A stretch of DNA of 63,041 nucleotides. Origin: Modicisalibacter ilicicola DSM 19980. GTDB taxonomy: Bacteria > Pseudomonadota > Gammaproteobacteria > Pseudomonadales > Halomonadaceae. This document shows positions 43,101 to 52,274 of the stretch, in pieces. How positions within the stretch are numbered: position 1 is the first letter of the stretch; each line of letters opens with the position of its first letter. The position numbers and the translations under genes are program-made. The notes under the pieces are model-generated. The model had not been told where the DNA came from. It saw nothing but the letters and a program-made list of their open reading frames with translations, and ran no database searches. The DNA lies in the NCBI RefSeq assembly GCF_900128925.1, contig NZ_FQUJ01000009.1, forward strand, positions 113,148-176,188, given 5' to 3'.

Positions 43101-43205
43101 GCCGCGACGTTGACTCGCAGTTTACGAAACGGCCAGTGTAGCCGAGCCCAAGGGGCTTGCAAAGCATTCACCGGCAGGCTGCGGTTGCCGATATTGGCCA
43201 CAAAG

Positions 43206-43234
43206 CAGAAAGGGGAGACCCGGTGGCCTCCCCT
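43206..43234 (-). terminator. rho-independent terminator of the CrcZ-like RNA
   Basis: On the minus strand AGGGGAG and CTCCCCT form a 7-bp stem, extended by three inner pairs around an ACCG loop, and followed by TTTCTGCTTT. It lies 105 bases before pcnB. Confidence 0.75.
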
Positions 43235-43696
43235 CGAAGCAATTTGCTTAGCATCCATGCTATTGGTTCTTCTTCGTGATGGCGCATCGCCTTGAATACG
43301 CACCACGGTCACGAATGGAATCTATCAGGTAAGCAGTGTTCTTGTTGTTGGTTTCCCGATGGCGACCGTCTCGTATTCAAAACAATAATCCAACCACGAC
43401 GGTAGGCTATCTACCTTCCCTCGGCGACTTGTTGTTATTGCCGAAGGTGTGCCTCTGACGGACGAATTGTTGTTGTTGAGTCTGTTCTCGGCACGTCGCG
43501 TCCCGATATCAAGTACCGGGTGACCAACCTCGTTATGCTTGTTCTGGTCGGCACGCTCTTCTTGACGATAGTTATTGTTGGATCAAGACAAGCGAGTCGT
43601 TTCCCGACGATTGTTCTTGTTGGTGTGTCGGTTGTGGCTTCGTCTGCGTTCTTGTTGTTGTTCGCAGCGGTAGCGCCCGGTTCTTGTTTTTCTTGC
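43206..43696 (-). ncRNA. crcZ: CrcZ-like Hfq/Crc-titrating small RNA (candidate)
   Basis: About 490 nt between cbrB and pcnB, same strand as both. The transcript carries repeated single-stranded AANAANAA motifs, about nine in all; the best are at 43649-43662, 43611-43621, 43572-43579, 43467-43477, 43429-43439, 43339-43349 and 43267-43274, with another at the 5' end. Short GC-rich hairpins (for example GGTAG-ATAGC-CTACC) lie between several of them. In Pseudomonas, CrcZ sits at this locus, is made from a sigma-54 promoter under CbrB, and sequesters Hfq/Crc through such CA motifs to relieve catabolite repression. Promoter and terminator fit here. The 5' end is inferred from the promoter. Function is by analogy; no expression data. 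Confidence 0.8.
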
Positions 43697-43706
43697 CATG
43701 TATAGG

Positions 43707-43722
43707 AGCACGCGTTATGCCA
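43707..43722 (-). promoter_or_regulatory. sigma-54 (-24/-12) promoter of the CrcZ-like RNA
   Basis: On the minus strand TGGCAT-AACGC-GTGCT has the invariant GG and GC exactly 10 bases apart, against the consensus TGGCAC-N5-TTGC. Predicted start about 43696. The neighbouring gene encodes CbrB, a sigma-54 activator with the GAFTGA loop. Confidence 0.7.
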
Positions 43723-43795
43723 CCGCGTTTTTTATCCTTTAAAATCAATAGATTGAGTTTTCAAAGGGCCTGTTGCCGGGATGATTGCCGGCGTG

Positions 43796-43857
43796 TGTTA
43801 CCGGTGTTGGTGCATTGTGAGGCTGGGGATGGGTGAGATGGTAACAAATGGTGCATT
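43796..43857 (-). promoter_or_regulatory. enhancer-like upstream activating element (putative CbrB sites)
   Basis: On the plus strand TGTTAC (43796-43801) and GTAACA (43841-43846) are 39 bases apart. Each is followed within 4-7 bases by GGTGCATT (43809-43816 and 43850-43857), a direct repeat 41 bases apart. The element lies roughly 100-160 bases upstream of the predicted RNA start, where enhancer proteins of sigma-54 systems bind. I recall a TGTTAC...GTAACA-type consensus for Pseudomonas CbrB. Confidence 0.6.
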
Positions 43858-43973
43858 CTGGGAGTCGCTGCCATGAAAGCTTTTCGCAAGCTATTGAATT
43901 TGGCGGATTAGACCATGGTCGTGTTGCCCGGCCAGGGTCTCAGGCCTGTCCCTGGGCGGCCGTGCTTCCCTGG

Positions 43974-45347
43974 CTAGGCAGTGCGGCTGCGGGGGCCTTT
44001 CTTGCGCGGTATCCCCAGGCGCTGACGACGCTCCCACAGGCACTTGCGACTGATGCCCAGCTTCTGCGCCAGCTCGGTCTCGCTCATCTGATCCTGGTGC
44101 TCGAGCACGAAATGCTGAAAGTAATCCTCCAGGGAGAGGTCGTCTTCCAACTCCCGGGGTTCGCCCGGGACGTTCGAGGGCGCCGGCTTGGGGACGCTGC
44201 GGCTGTCACTGGGCGGGTTGAGGCCAAGGTCGTCGGTGTGGATGAGATGGCCTTCGGCCAGTATCACGCCTCGCTCGAGCGCATTTTCAAGCTCGCGGAC
44301 ATTGCCCGGCCAGGGGTAGTCGCGGATGTCGCGGCGTGCCGTGCGCGAGAGCTTCAGGCCTTCTCGGGCGTGACGGCGACAGGCGCTCTCCAGCAGCACA
44401 TCGGCGATCTTCAGGATATCGTCTTCGCGATCGCGCAGCGGCGGCAGGTCGATCTGCATGACATTGAGGCGATAGTAGAGGTCGAGGCGGAATTCGCCGC
44501 TCTTCGACAGGGCGTGCAGGTCGCGGTGGGTAGCCGCGATCAGGCGGACATCGACATGGCGTGTTTCCACCGAACCGATCTTGCGGATCTCGCCTTCCTG
44601 GAGCACGCGCAGCAGGCGTGCCTGGGCGTCCAGAGGCAGTTCGCCGATCTCGTCGAGGAACAGCGTGCCACCGTCGGCGGCCTCGACCAGGCCGGTGCGG
44701 GCCGCACTGGCACCGGTGAAGGCGCCCTTCTCGTGGCCGAACAGCTCGGACTCGATCAGGGTCTCGGGGATGGCGGCGCAGTTGACGCAGATCAGCGGTG
44801 CCTGGACCCTGCGGCTCTGACGGTGAAGGGCGCGGGCGACCAGCTCCTTGCCAGTGCCGGATTCGCCCTGGATGAGTACCGTGACGTCCGCCGGGGCTGT
44901 CTTGCGGATACGGTTGTAGACGATCTGCATGGGCTGGCAATCGCCGATCATCTCCTGGGGGGCGGCAGTTTCGGCAGGGGCAGCAGGCGTCGAAGGCCTC
45001 GAATGACTGTTCAGGGTGCGAGCGACGGTGTCCAGCAGTTCGTCGTGATCGAAGGGCTTGGCGACATAGTCCACCGCTCCCTGTTTCAGGGCATCCACGG
45101 CGGAGCGCATGCTGGCATAGCTGGTCATGATCAGCACCGGTACGGGCGCGGCCACCTCTATGAGCGCGGTGCCGGGTTCGCCGGGCAGGCGCAGGTCGCT
45201 GATGATCAGGTCGAAGCGCTGGGGATCGAGCTCCAGGGCTTCCGCCACGGAGCCCGCCTCGCTGATCTGGTAGTCATGGCGCTCCAGCAGGCGGCGCAGA
45301 GCCGCGCGGATGATGGCTTCGTCTTCAACGATCAGAATCCGGCTCAT
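43974..45347 (-). CDS. cbrB: sigma-54-dependent response regulator CbrB
   Basis: A 457-residue NtrC-type regulator. The receiver domain (residues 1-~120) has its phospho-acceptor Asp51 in [10 protein letters not shown]. The AAA+ domain has Walker A GESGTGKE, the sigma-54 contact loop GAFTGA and Walker [14 protein letters not shown]. The C-terminal Fis-type helix-turn-helix includes [23 protein letters not shown]. With CbrA it controls carbon/nitrogen balance in Pseudomonas, largely by activating crcZ. The ATG at 45345-45347 lies inside the 3' end of cbrA (23-base overlap). A CrcZ-like gene with a sigma-54 promoter starts about 280 bases downstream, supporting the assignment. Confidence 0.92.
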   Translation of the reverse strand: MSRILIVEDEAIIRAALRRLLERHDYQISEAGSVAEALELDPQRFDLIISDLRLPGEPGTALIEVAAPVPVLIMTSYASMRSAVDALKQGAVDYVAKPFDHDELLDTVARTLNSHSRPSTPAAPAETAAPQEMIGDCQPMQIVYNRIRKTAPADVTVLIQGESGTGKELVARALHRQSRRVQAPLICVNCAAIPETLIESELFGHEKGAFTGASAARTGLVEAADGGTLFLDEIGELPLDAQARLLRVLQEGEIRKIGSVETRHVDVRLIAATHRDLHALSKSGEFRLDLYYRLNVMQIDLPPLRDREDDILKIADVLLESACRRHAREGLKLSRTARRDIRDYPWPGNVRELENALERGVILAEGHLIHTDDLGLNPPSDSRSVPKPAPSNVPGEPRELEDDLSLEDYFQHFVLEHQDQMSETELAQKLGISRKCLWERRQRLGIPRKKGPRSRTA

Positions 45348-48282
45348 CGGCGTTTGAATCGTCCTGTAGTGTGCGGGGCAGCCATAGTGTGATGCGCGTG
45401 CCAAATGTCTGGTCCGGAGGAGGCGAGCTGATCTGTATGTCGCCGTGATGCTCGCGGAGAATGCTGTAGACCAGCGGCAACCCGAGTCCTGTTCCCTCCC
45501 CGGGTGGCTTGGTGGTGGTGAAGGGCTCGAAGAGACGGTCGCGAATCGACTCGTCGATGCCATGCCCCTCGTCGGTGACGCTCAATAGAACCCACTCCTC
45601 CCGGGCACTGGCGTCAAGCGTTACACGGGAACCCGGTGCACTGGCATCCCGGGCGTTGCCGATCAGGTTGATCAGCACCTGGAGCAATCGTTGCGCGTCC
45701 CCCATCACCTTCAGCCCCGGAGGACAGAAGTTATCGTAGATTATATCCTCGCCCGAGCGAGCCAGGCGGATCAAGTGCAATGCTTCATCGCTCAACCGAC
45801 GCAGCTCGACCGGGACGAATCGCGTGCCCTGCACGTGCCGCCCACCATGGGCGAAGCCGACCAGTGACCCGACGATGCGCGAGACCCGCTGCGTCAGTTG
45901 CTGAATCTGCTCGGCGGATTCCAGCACCTGTGGGTCTTCGGTGTCGTAGCGCAGATTCTGGACCAGCGACGAGATGCCGGTGATCGGATTGCCGATCTCG
46001 TGGGCGACGCCTGCCGCCAGGCGGCCGATGGAGGCGAGCCGCTCGCTGTGAAGCAGTTCGTCCTCGAGCCATTTCAGTTCACTGTGGTCCTCGACCAGGA
46101 TCACCACGGCACCACGATCCCCTTCCTCGGGATCCAGCACCGCCTTGTGCAGGGTCAGGTAGCGCAGTTCCGATGCCAGGGCGACGGCCTGCTTGTAGAG
46201 ATAGGCGTGGGGTTCGTCGTGCATGCGTGCGAGCAACTCGGCCCAGGGGGCGGGCAGGTCGTCGCGATGGGAGCCGATGATGCTCTCGCCGTCGACCGCC
46301 GATAGCCGAGACAAGGCTTCGTTCCACATCAGCAATTCGCCATCGTCGTCGAAGATGCACAGGCCGATGGGGAGTCGGGCCAGTGTGCGACGGTGATGGC
46401 GACGCAGTCCGTCGAGCTCGCGAGCCAGGCCGGTGAACCGGGAGCGGTAGGCCTCGAGGCGGCTTTCGACGAAGTGGATGTCGTCGGTGGCCTGGCTGCG
46501 TGACTGGTAGGGCAAGAAGCGATCGACGATGTCCTGAGCGACCGAGGGGCCCATCAGGCCCGACAGGTTGGCCTGGATGCGATCGCGGAGCCGGCGCAAG
46601 GCATAGGGGCGGCCGTCCCGGGACGAGAGATTGAGGGCGGCCAGGGCGCTCTCGACCTCGCGCTCGGCGACTTCGGAGCCCAGCGCCTCGGCCAGCAGCG
46701 GTTTGAAGTCCTCGCCGGTCCGTGCCGTCAACGGTAGCCGTTTGGGACGAATCACCGCGTCCACCGAACAGGCCTCCGCGGCGGCGCGTTCTCCTTCCGA
46801 GGTGCGTGTGACCAGAGACACCAGGATGAAGATCAGGATGTTGGCGTAGAGCGCGATCAGGGTGACCGCATACCAGGGTGGCTCGTCCCTGAGCCAATCG
46901 AGCCCGGGGGGAACCAGCACGAGCGGCGAGTAATCTGCCACCAGAGGCAGCCAGAGCCCCAGTAGCCATAGGGTGCTACCCGCGACGAGTCCGCAGACCA
47001 TGCCCTTGCGGTTGGCACCGGGCCAGTAGAGGATCGCCAGAAGACCGGGCAGGCATTGCGCGATCCCTACGAAGGCGGTCAGTCCCAGGTCGGCAAGATC
47101 GTGCTTGATGCCTACGGTGCGGTAGAAGAGCCAGGCCCCCAGGATCACCGCCACGATCAGACCGCGCCGCAGCCAGAGCAGCCAGCGATAGAGATTGGGA
47201 CGATTGCCCGGGGGGTGAGCCACCAGCACCAGGTGGTTGAGTACCATGCCGGCCAGTGCCAGGGCGACGATGATCAGTGTGCCGCTGGCGGCGGCCAGAC
47301 CGGCGATGAATGCCAGGCCGTCCACCCAAGGACTGGTCGAGATATCGAAGGCCAGGTAGGCCGCGCCCGATGCCGAAGTGTCGATCCCCAGGCGCTGGGC
47401 AGCCCAGAGAATCAGCGGAACGGGCAGCGCCATCAGCAGCAGGTAGAGCGGGAAGCTCCAGCCGGTCTGAAGCAGCGCCCGGCGGGAAGGCGTCTCGGTG
47501 AAGGTCATGTGGAACATGTGGGGCATGAGGAAGGCGGCCGCGAAGAACAGCATCAGCAGGGTGCGCCATTGCCCGGTCTCGAGACGCGCGACGCGAGCCT
47601 GCAGGTCCAGTCCGGGGCCGGTCAGCCACTGCTGAAGGTCGTTGGGTCCATCGAATACCCCGTATAACGCCACTCCCCCCAGTGCGAGCATGGCTGCCAG
47701 CTTGACCAGGGATTCCACGGCGATGGCGGCCAGCAACGTATCATGACGCACCGGCAGGTGGCTGTGGCGGGCGCCGAACATGATGGCCAGAAGGGCGATG
47801 GGGAGGCACAGGATCAGCGCCAGCATGATCGGTGAGCCGGCCCCGGTCAGGCGATGGATCGCGTCGCCGAAGGTCTTTAGCTGCAGCGCCAGGAGCGGCA
47901 GGATCGCCAGCAGCGTGATCAGGGTGATCAACGTTCCGACCCAGCGGCTGCGAAAGCGAAAGGCGAACAGGTCGGCCAGGGAGGCCAGTTGATAGGTACG
48001 TGCCAGGCGCTGAATGGGCACCAGCATCACCGGAACCAGCAGGAAGGCGCCCGAGACCCCCAGATAGTAGGCGAGATAGCCATAACCGATCCGGGAGGCC
48101 AGCTCGACACTGCCGTAGACGGCCCAGGCACTGGCATAGACGCCCAGCGAGAGGGAGTAGACCCCGGGATGACGAATCAGACGCGGCGGCACCCAGCCCC
48201 TCTCCACGGCCAGGGCACAGAGAAAAACCATCGCCAGGTAGCCGGCCCCGAGCGCGAGAATGCCGCCCAGGCTAACGCTCAT
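45325..48282 (-). CDS. cbrA: sensor histidine kinase CbrA with SSS-transporter domain
   Basis: A 985-residue membrane kinase. About the first 500 residues form a sodium/solute symporter (SSSF) domain with some 13 hydrophobic helices. A linker and a PAS-like domain ([23 protein letters not shown]) follow. The HisKA H-box is [19 protein letters not shown] with His761, and the HATPase has [16 protein letters not shown] and GTGLGLPL. Pseudomonas CbrA has the same architecture and has been linked to histidine uptake. It partners with CbrB, whose gene overlaps its end. Its start overlaps the stop of a small membrane-protein gene. Confidence 0.94.
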   Translation of the reverse strand: MSVSLGGILALGAGYLAMVFLCALAVERGWVPPRLIRHPGVYSLSLGVYASAWAVYGSVELASRIGYGYLAYYLGVSGAFLLVPVMLVPIQRLARTYQLASLADLFAFRFRSRWVGTLITLITLLAILPLLALQLKTFGDAIHRLTGAGSPIMLALILCLPIALLAIMFGARHSHLPVRHDTLLAAIAVESLVKLAAMLALGGVALYGVFDGPNDLQQWLTGPGLDLQARVARLETGQWRTLLMLFFAAAFLMPHMFHMTFTETPSRRALLQTGWSFPLYLLLMALPVPLILWAAQRLGIDTSASGAAYLAFDISTSPWVDGLAFIAGLAAASGTLIIVALALAGMVLNHLVLVAHPPGNRPNLYRWLLWLRRGLIVAVILGAWLFYRTVGIKHDLADLGLTAFVGIAQCLPGLLAILYWPGANRKGMVCGLVAGSTLWLLGLWLPLVADYSPLVLVPPGLDWLRDEPPWYAVTLIALYANILIFILVSLVTRTSEGERAAAEACSVDAVIRPKRLPLTARTGEDFKPLLAEALGSEVAEREVESALAALNLSSRDGRPYALRRLRDRIQANLSGLMGPSVAQDIVDRFLPYQSRSQATDDIHFVESRLEAYRSRFTGLARELDGLRRHHRRTLARLPIGLCIFDDDGELLMWNEALSRLSAVDGESIIGSHRDDLPAPWAELLARMHDEPHAYLYKQAVALASELRYLTLHKAVLDPEEGDRGAVVILVEDHSELKWLEDELLHSERLASIGRLAAGVAHEIGNPITGISSLVQNLRYDTEDPQVLESAEQIQQLTQRVSRIVGSLVGFAHGGRHVQGTRFVPVELRRLSDEALHLIRLARSGEDIIYDNFCPPGLKVMGDAQRLLQVLINLIGNARDASAPGSRVTLDASAREEWVLLSVTDEGHGIDESIRDRLFEPFTTTKPPGEGTGLGLPLVYSILREHHGDIQISSPPPDQTFGTRITLWLPRTLQDDSNADEPDSDR

Positions 48283-48448
48283 CGAGCTTTCTCTTCTGTT
48301 CCAGCCAAACGGAAAGCGCGATCAGGCCGCCCCAGATCAGGAAGGGCCGATACCAGGCCGCACCCGGCTCCACCCAGCCGCTCATCAACTGTGGCGAGAG
48401 CAGATAGCCACCAAAGACCAGAAACAGCATGATGCGATAGATGTACAT
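48272..48448 (-). CDS. small membrane protein upstream of cbrA (CbrX-like)
   Basis: A 58-residue protein with two hydrophobic helices (MLFLVFGGYLLSPQL and FLIWGGLIALSVWL) and a basic end (EQKRKLDER). Its stop lies inside cbrA (11-base overlap), which predicts translational coupling. In Pseudomonas I recall a small ORF named cbrX in the same place and relation. ATG at 48446-48448 follows GAGTGG; a GTG nine codons earlier is possible. Function unknown; it may set CbrA levels through coupling rather than act as a protein. Confidence 0.7.
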   Translation of the reverse strand: MYIYRIMLFLVFGGYLLSPQLMSGWVEPGAAWYRPFLIWGGLIALSVWLEQKRKLDER

Positions 48449-48515
48449 GGTGACGATCCACTCGTGTGCCTGCACCAGTCTAGGTGTCGGGCCCTAGGCA
48501 CTCAATCCGGAGGTG

Positions 48516-49418
48516 TCATTTGTCCTGCCCGAGGGCGCCGGGCAAGGCGCGACACCGCCTGGGTTGAAGTCGGGCGCTGTCCCAGGCGGCAATGGCCTCG
48601 CCGAGCTGTTCCTCCACCGGCGCCCGGGCCAGGGAACTGTCCGGCACTTGGTCGAGCGTCGTCAGCGCCTGGTGCAACAACGGCCTGACGCGTGTCTCGT
48701 CGGTGGGCAGGGCCGGCGCCAGGTTCTGCTTGGAGAGCTTCTGGCCGTTGTCGGCAACGATCAGCGGCAGGTGCAGGTAGCGGGGCGCCGGCAGATCCAG
48801 GGCCTGCCGCAGCTGGCATTGCCAGGGGGTGTTGTCGAGCAGGTCGATGCCGCGCACGATCTCGTTGATGCGCTGGTCACCATCGTCGACGACGACCGCC
48901 AGCTGATAGGCCCACAGGCCATCCTTGCGCTTGAGCACGACGTCGCCGAGCTCTGCCGGATCGAAGCACTGCCGGGCGTAGAGTCGATCCTGCCAGACGA
49001 TCGGACGCTGGCCGAGGTCGCTGCGCAGGCGCCAGGCGACAGGCCGCTCCGGGTGCCGCACGCCACCGCGACACCAGCCGGGATACACCGCGTAGTCACG
49101 CCACTCCTTGCGCGAGCAGCTACAGGGATAGACCAGGCCCTGCCCAGCAAGCTGCTCCAGGGCGGCCTGATAGGCCTCGTGACGCGAACTCTGGTAGCGC
49201 ACCTCTTCGTCCCAATGCAGGCCGAAGGCCTCGAGCTGGCGCAGTATCTCGGCGTCCGTTCCGGGTGGGCAACGCGGTGGGTCGATATCCTCGATACGCA
49301 CCAGCCAGGTACCGCCGGCGTGGCGCGCATCGAGATAGCTCGCCAGGGCGGTGACCAGAGAGCCGAAATGCAAGGGGCCGGAGGGGGTGGGCGCGAAGCG
49401 GCCGCGATAACCGGACAT
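48516..49418 (-). CDS. gluQ: glutamyl-Q tRNA(Asp) synthetase
   Basis: A 300-residue truncated relative of glutamyl-tRNA synthetase that attaches glutamate to the queuosine of tRNA-Asp. The N-terminal RGRFAPTPSGPLHFGSLVTAL has the SGPLHFG variant of the HIGH motif. A zinc site is visible as CSCSRKEW...YPGWC, and the KMSKS equivalent is GQKLSKQNLAP. The anticodon-binding domain is absent, as expected. ATG at 49416-49418 gives the normal length. It follows dksA as in E. coli and Pseudomonas. Confidence 0.93.
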   Translation of the reverse strand: MSGYRGRFAPTPSGPLHFGSLVTALASYLDARHAGGTWLVRIEDIDPPRCPPGTDAEILRQLEAFGLHWDEEVRYQSSRHEAYQAALEQLAGQGLVYPCSCSRKEWRDYAVYPGWCRGGVRHPERPVAWRLRSDLGQRPIVWQDRLYARQCFDPAELGDVVLKRKDGLWAYQLAVVVDDGDQRINEIVRGIDLLDNTPWQCQLRQALDLPAPRYLHLPLIVADNGQKLSKQNLAPALPTDETRVRPLLHQALTTLDQVPDSSLARAPVEEQLGEAIAAWDSARLQPRRCRALPGALGQDK

Positions 49419-49440
49419 GACGGACTTCCTTGAAACGCAA

Positions 49441-49463
49441 ATGGGCACCGTCGCGGCGCCCAT
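49441..49463 (-). terminator. hairpin between dksA and gluQ
   Basis: ATGGGC-A-CCG-TCG-CGG-C-GCCCAT is an inverted repeat with a symmetric internal mismatch; on the minus strand it is followed by TTTGCGTTTC. It could be a weak dksA terminator. Confidence 0.4.
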
Positions 49464-49572
49464 GGCTCTCATCGGGAAAGTGGAGTCTGCCTGCACCCTG
49501 GCGAATCGGCATCAACAAGGCGAGCCCGGGCTTGGCACCGCAGGAGCGACACGCAGCGGATCGACGCGGGCT

Positions 49573-50010
49573 TTAGCCGCCGAGCTGCTTCTCCTTGAGT
49601 TCCGCCAGGGTCTTGCAGTCCACGCAGAGCGTGGCCGTGGGCCGAGCTTCCAGGCGACGAATGCCGATCTCGACGCCGCACGCCTCACAGAAACCGTAAT
49701 CGTCCTCGTCGATCTTCTCGATCGTCTCGTTGATCTTCTTGAGCAGCTTGCGTTCGCGATCGCGAGTACGCAGTTCCAGGCTGAAACCCTCCTCCTGGGT
49801 GGCACGGTCCGCAGGGTCGGCGTAGTTGTTGGCCTCCTCCTGGAGGTGGCGCACGGTGCGGTCCACTTCCTCCATCAGTTCCATCTTCCAGCCAAGCAGA
49901 ATCTGCCGGAAGTGCTCCAGCTGCTTCTCGTTCATGTACTCTTCACCCGGCGCCGGCTCGTACGGGGTGAATTTCTTGGGTGCTTCCGTTTTCTTTTCCG
50001 CTACTGGCAT
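49573..50010 (-). CDS. dksA: RNA polymerase-binding transcription factor DksA
   Basis: A 145-residue coiled-coil factor that enters the RNA polymerase secondary channel and, with ppGpp, represses rRNA promoters and activates amino-acid genes. The coiled coil (residues ~35-105) contains the tip region NNYADPADRATQEEGFSLELRTRDRERKLL with the two essential Asp residues. The zinc finger is CEAC...CVDC near the end. Start ATG at 50008-50010 with GAGG. Divergent from the aminotransferase gene. Confidence 0.96.
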   Translation of the reverse strand: MPVAEKKTEAPKKFTPYEPAPGEEYMNEKQLEHFRQILLGWKMELMEEVDRTVRHLQEEANNYADPADRATQEEGFSLELRTRDRERKLLKKINETIEKIDEDDYGFCEACGVEIGIRRLEARPTATLCVDCKTLAELKEKQLGG

Positions 50011-50247
50011 GGGGCTGCCTCATTACTCAAGTGACTTAGGCCGATGCCCGGCCGGTCAGGGCGCGCCTGGACCCTCGCGCGACCTGCGGGGGTGGAGTAT
50101 ACCCACCCGAAGCCTTGCTTATTTAGCGAAAAAGCCGGTGTTTTGCAACCACTCGGCGCCTTTATCGCTGACGATGTTGAGCCGAGTCGGCTAATATGGC
50201 CCGTTCGAACGCTAGCAGCCGAGTTGTCCACCGAGTAAGGAGTCGCC

Positions 50248-51408
50248 ATGAGCTGGAGTGCACGGGTCGACGGCGTGCAGCCCTTTCGCGTGATGCGCCT
50301 GCTGGAACAGGCCCAGGCCCGGGAGGCGGCAGGCCATGATGTCATCCACCTGGAGATCGGAGAGCCGGACTTTCCGACGCCGGCGCCGATCGTTGCTGCC
50401 GGCCAGCAGGCATTGGCCAAAGGCTTCACGCGCTATACGCCGGCCACGGGGCTGCCGGCGCTGCGCGAGGCGATCGCGGGCCATTACGCCGACCGTTTCG
50501 GGGCCCGGATCGACCCGGCAAGGATCCTGGTCACGCCCGGTGCCTCGGGAGCGCTGCTATTGGCCAGCCAACTGCTGGTACAACGGGGCGATCGTGTCCT
50601 GATGGCCGATCCGACGTATCCGTGCAATCGGCATTTCATGGCGCTGGCCGAGGCCCGGGTCGATGCGATACCCGTGGGGCCGGAGAGTGGCTGGCAGCTT
50701 GACGCATCCCTGGTCGACAGACACTGGCACCCGGCGACGCGCCTGGCGATGCTGGCGACGCCTTCCAATCCAACCGGGCATACTCTCGATGCCCCTGGGC
50801 TCGGTGCCGTGGCCGAGACGGTCGCGGCTCGGGACGGGGTACTGCTGGTCGACGAGATCTACCAGGGGTTGACCTTCGATGCGTCGCCGGTGTCTGCCGT
50901 GGCCTGCGCGCCGAACGCCTTCGTGGTCAACAGCTTCTCGAAATACTTCGGGATGACCGGCTGGCGCCTGGGCTGGCTGGTGGCGCCGGATGCCGCCATC
51001 GACCCCTTGACCCGTCTGGCCCAGAACGTCTTTCTCGCGTCATCGACACCGGCCCAGCATGCGGCCCTGGCGGCCTTCTCGCCGGAATGCCGCGAGGAAC
51101 TGGAGCGTCGCCGTCACGAACTGCACCGGCGCCGCGACGTGCTGCTGGCAGGGCTGGAACGCCTGGGGCTGGCCCCCTCGCTCCCGCCCCAGGGGGCGTT
51201 TTACGTGTGGCTCGATGTGTCTCGCCACACCCGCGACAGCCAGGCTTTCTGCCAGCGCCTGCTGGAAGAGGAAAATGTCGCCATCACGCCGGGGGTCGAT
51301 TTCGCCCTCCAGGGCGGGGAACGCCATGTGCGCATTGCCTTTACCAACGATATCTCGAGGCTCGAGGAGGCACTGATGCGTCTCGAGCGCTTCATCGCCC
51401 GGCAGTGA
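50248..51408 (+). CDS. PLP-dependent class I/II aminotransferase
   Basis: A 386-residue fold type I aminotransferase. Landmarks: VIHLEIGEPDFPTP at the N-terminus, TPGASGALLL, TPSNPTGH, the Asp-x-x-Tyr region LLVDEIYQGL, and the PLP lysine in NSFSKYFGMTGWRLGWL near residue 236. The C-terminal Arg that binds substrate carboxylate is in HVRIAFTN. It probably acts on aspartate, alanine or an aromatic amino acid; the exact substrate is not readable. Divergent from dksA and followed at 7 bases by sfsA; I recall the same neighbours in Pseudomonas. Confidence 0.85.
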   Translation: MSWSARVDGVQPFRVMRLLEQAQAREAAGHDVIHLEIGEPDFPTPAPIVAAGQQALAKGFTRYTPATGLPALREAIAGHYADRFGARIDPARILVTPGASGALLLASQLLVQRGDRVLMADPTYPCNRHFMALAEARVDAIPVGPESGWQLDASLVDRHWHPATRLAMLATPSNPTGHTLDAPGLGAVAETVAARDGVLLVDEIYQGLTFDASPVSAVACAPNAFVVNSFSKYFGMTGWRLGWLVAPDAAIDPLTRLAQNVFLASSTPAQHAALAAFSPECREELERRRHELHRRRDVLLAGLERLGLAPSLPPQGAFYVWLDVSRHTRDSQAFCQRLLEEENVAITPGVDFALQGGERHVRIAFTNDISRLEEALMRLERFIARQ

Positions 51409-51415
51409 GTCGGCA

Positions 51416-52165
51416 ATGAAGTATCCTCCGCTGACCCCGGGCCGCCTGATTCGTCGTTACAAGCGCTTTCTTGCCGATGTCGAATTGGTTGGAGGCGAGG
51501 TCGTGATGGCGCATTGCCCCAACACCGGCTCGATGCGCTCGGTCGACGTGCCAGGCTGCCGTGTCTGGCTCTCGCCAAGCACCAATCCGGCTCGCAAGCT
51601 GGGCTGGACCTGGGAGCTGATCGAACTGCCCCAGCCCGATGGCTCGATGGCTTTCGCTTCGGTCAATACCGGGCGCACCAATGCCATCGTCGAAGAGGCC
51701 CTCGCAGCCCAGCGAATTCCCGAGTTGTCAGGTCATGCCTCGTTGCGACGCGAAGTCCCGGTAGACGGTGGCCGGCTGGACTTTCGCCTGGACGATGCCA
51801 GCCAAGGCGCCGCCTTCGTCGAGGTCAAGCAGGTCACGCTCAAGGAGATCGATGGCCACGGCTATTTCCCGGCCTCCGTGACGGTGCGAGGCGCTCGACA
51901 TCTCGAGACGCTGGGGGAACTTGTCGCAGCGGGGCAGCGGGCACTCCTGCTGTTCTGCGTCACCCATGGCGGCATCCATGACGTGGCTCCGGCAGCGCAT
52001 ATCGATCCGCGCTATGCCGAGACGTTGCGACGCGTCGTCGAACGCGGGGTCGAGGTGCTGGCCTACGGCTGCGAGATCGAGGTTGCCGCGGGTGAGCCTC
52101 GCGACATACGGCTTGGCCGGCCCTTGCCCGTATCGCTCCGGCGCAAGTTGGCGCTGCCGATGTGA
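51416..52165 (+). CDS. sfsA: SfsA family protein (DNA/RNA-binding, possible nuclease)
   Basis: A 249-residue SfsA homologue. The family begins with PGRLIRRYKRFLADVEL and has VVMAHCPNTGSM, GWTWELIEL, NTGRTNAIVEEAL, the nuclease-like core GGRLDFRLDD and FVEVKQVTL, and YFPASVTVRGARHLETL. The D-x(n)-E-x-K arrangement is typical of PD-(D/E)XK nucleases. It was named for sugar-fermentation stimulation in E. coli and its true function remains unsettled. It probably shares a transcript with the aminotransferase. Confidence 0.92.
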   Translation: MKYPPLTPGRLIRRYKRFLADVELVGGEVVMAHCPNTGSMRSVDVPGCRVWLSPSTNPARKLGWTWELIELPQPDGSMAFASVNTGRTNAIVEEALAAQRIPELSGHASLRREVPVDGGRLDFRLDDASQGAAFVEVKQVTLKEIDGHGYFPASVTVRGARHLETLGELVAAGQRALLLFCVTHGGIHDVAPAAHIDPRYAETLRRVVERGVEVLAYGCEIEVAAGEPRDIRLGRPLPVSLRRKLALPM

Positions 52166-52274
52166 CGGATTGACGCGTCCAGGCACTACCGAAGCCGGCA
52201 CCGATAGTACAATCGGCTCAGCCGGTCGTGGCAAAGCGATCGGCCCTTCCATTATTCGAGCCGAAGAGGGCCGT

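Noticed and set aside
43338-43700. Recurring TTGTTGTT blocks resembling a repeat array or CRISPR
   Set aside because: Repeat units are short, of unequal length and irregularly spaced; there is no palindromic repeat or constant spacer length. They are better explained as Hfq-binding motifs of an sRNA on the other strand.
43520-43705. A 61-codon hydrophobic plus-strand frame that could be read as a small membrane protein
   Set aside because: It is the antisense of the CrcZ-like RNA. Its Val/Leu-rich content follows from the TTG/GTT complement of the A-rich motifs, and its GTG has no ribosome site.
43929-43960. Inverted repeat CCAGGG/CCCTGG just after cbrB as its terminator
   Set aside because: The stem is only six pairs with a 12-base loop and there is no T-run on the minus strand, so termination is unsupported.
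50094-50205. A minus-strand peptide-like tail (reading LNIVSDKGAEWLQ) upstream of dksA
   Set aside because: It has an upstream in-frame stop after about 22 codons and no start codon; probably part of the dksA leader. A gene remnant cannot be excluded but is not supported.
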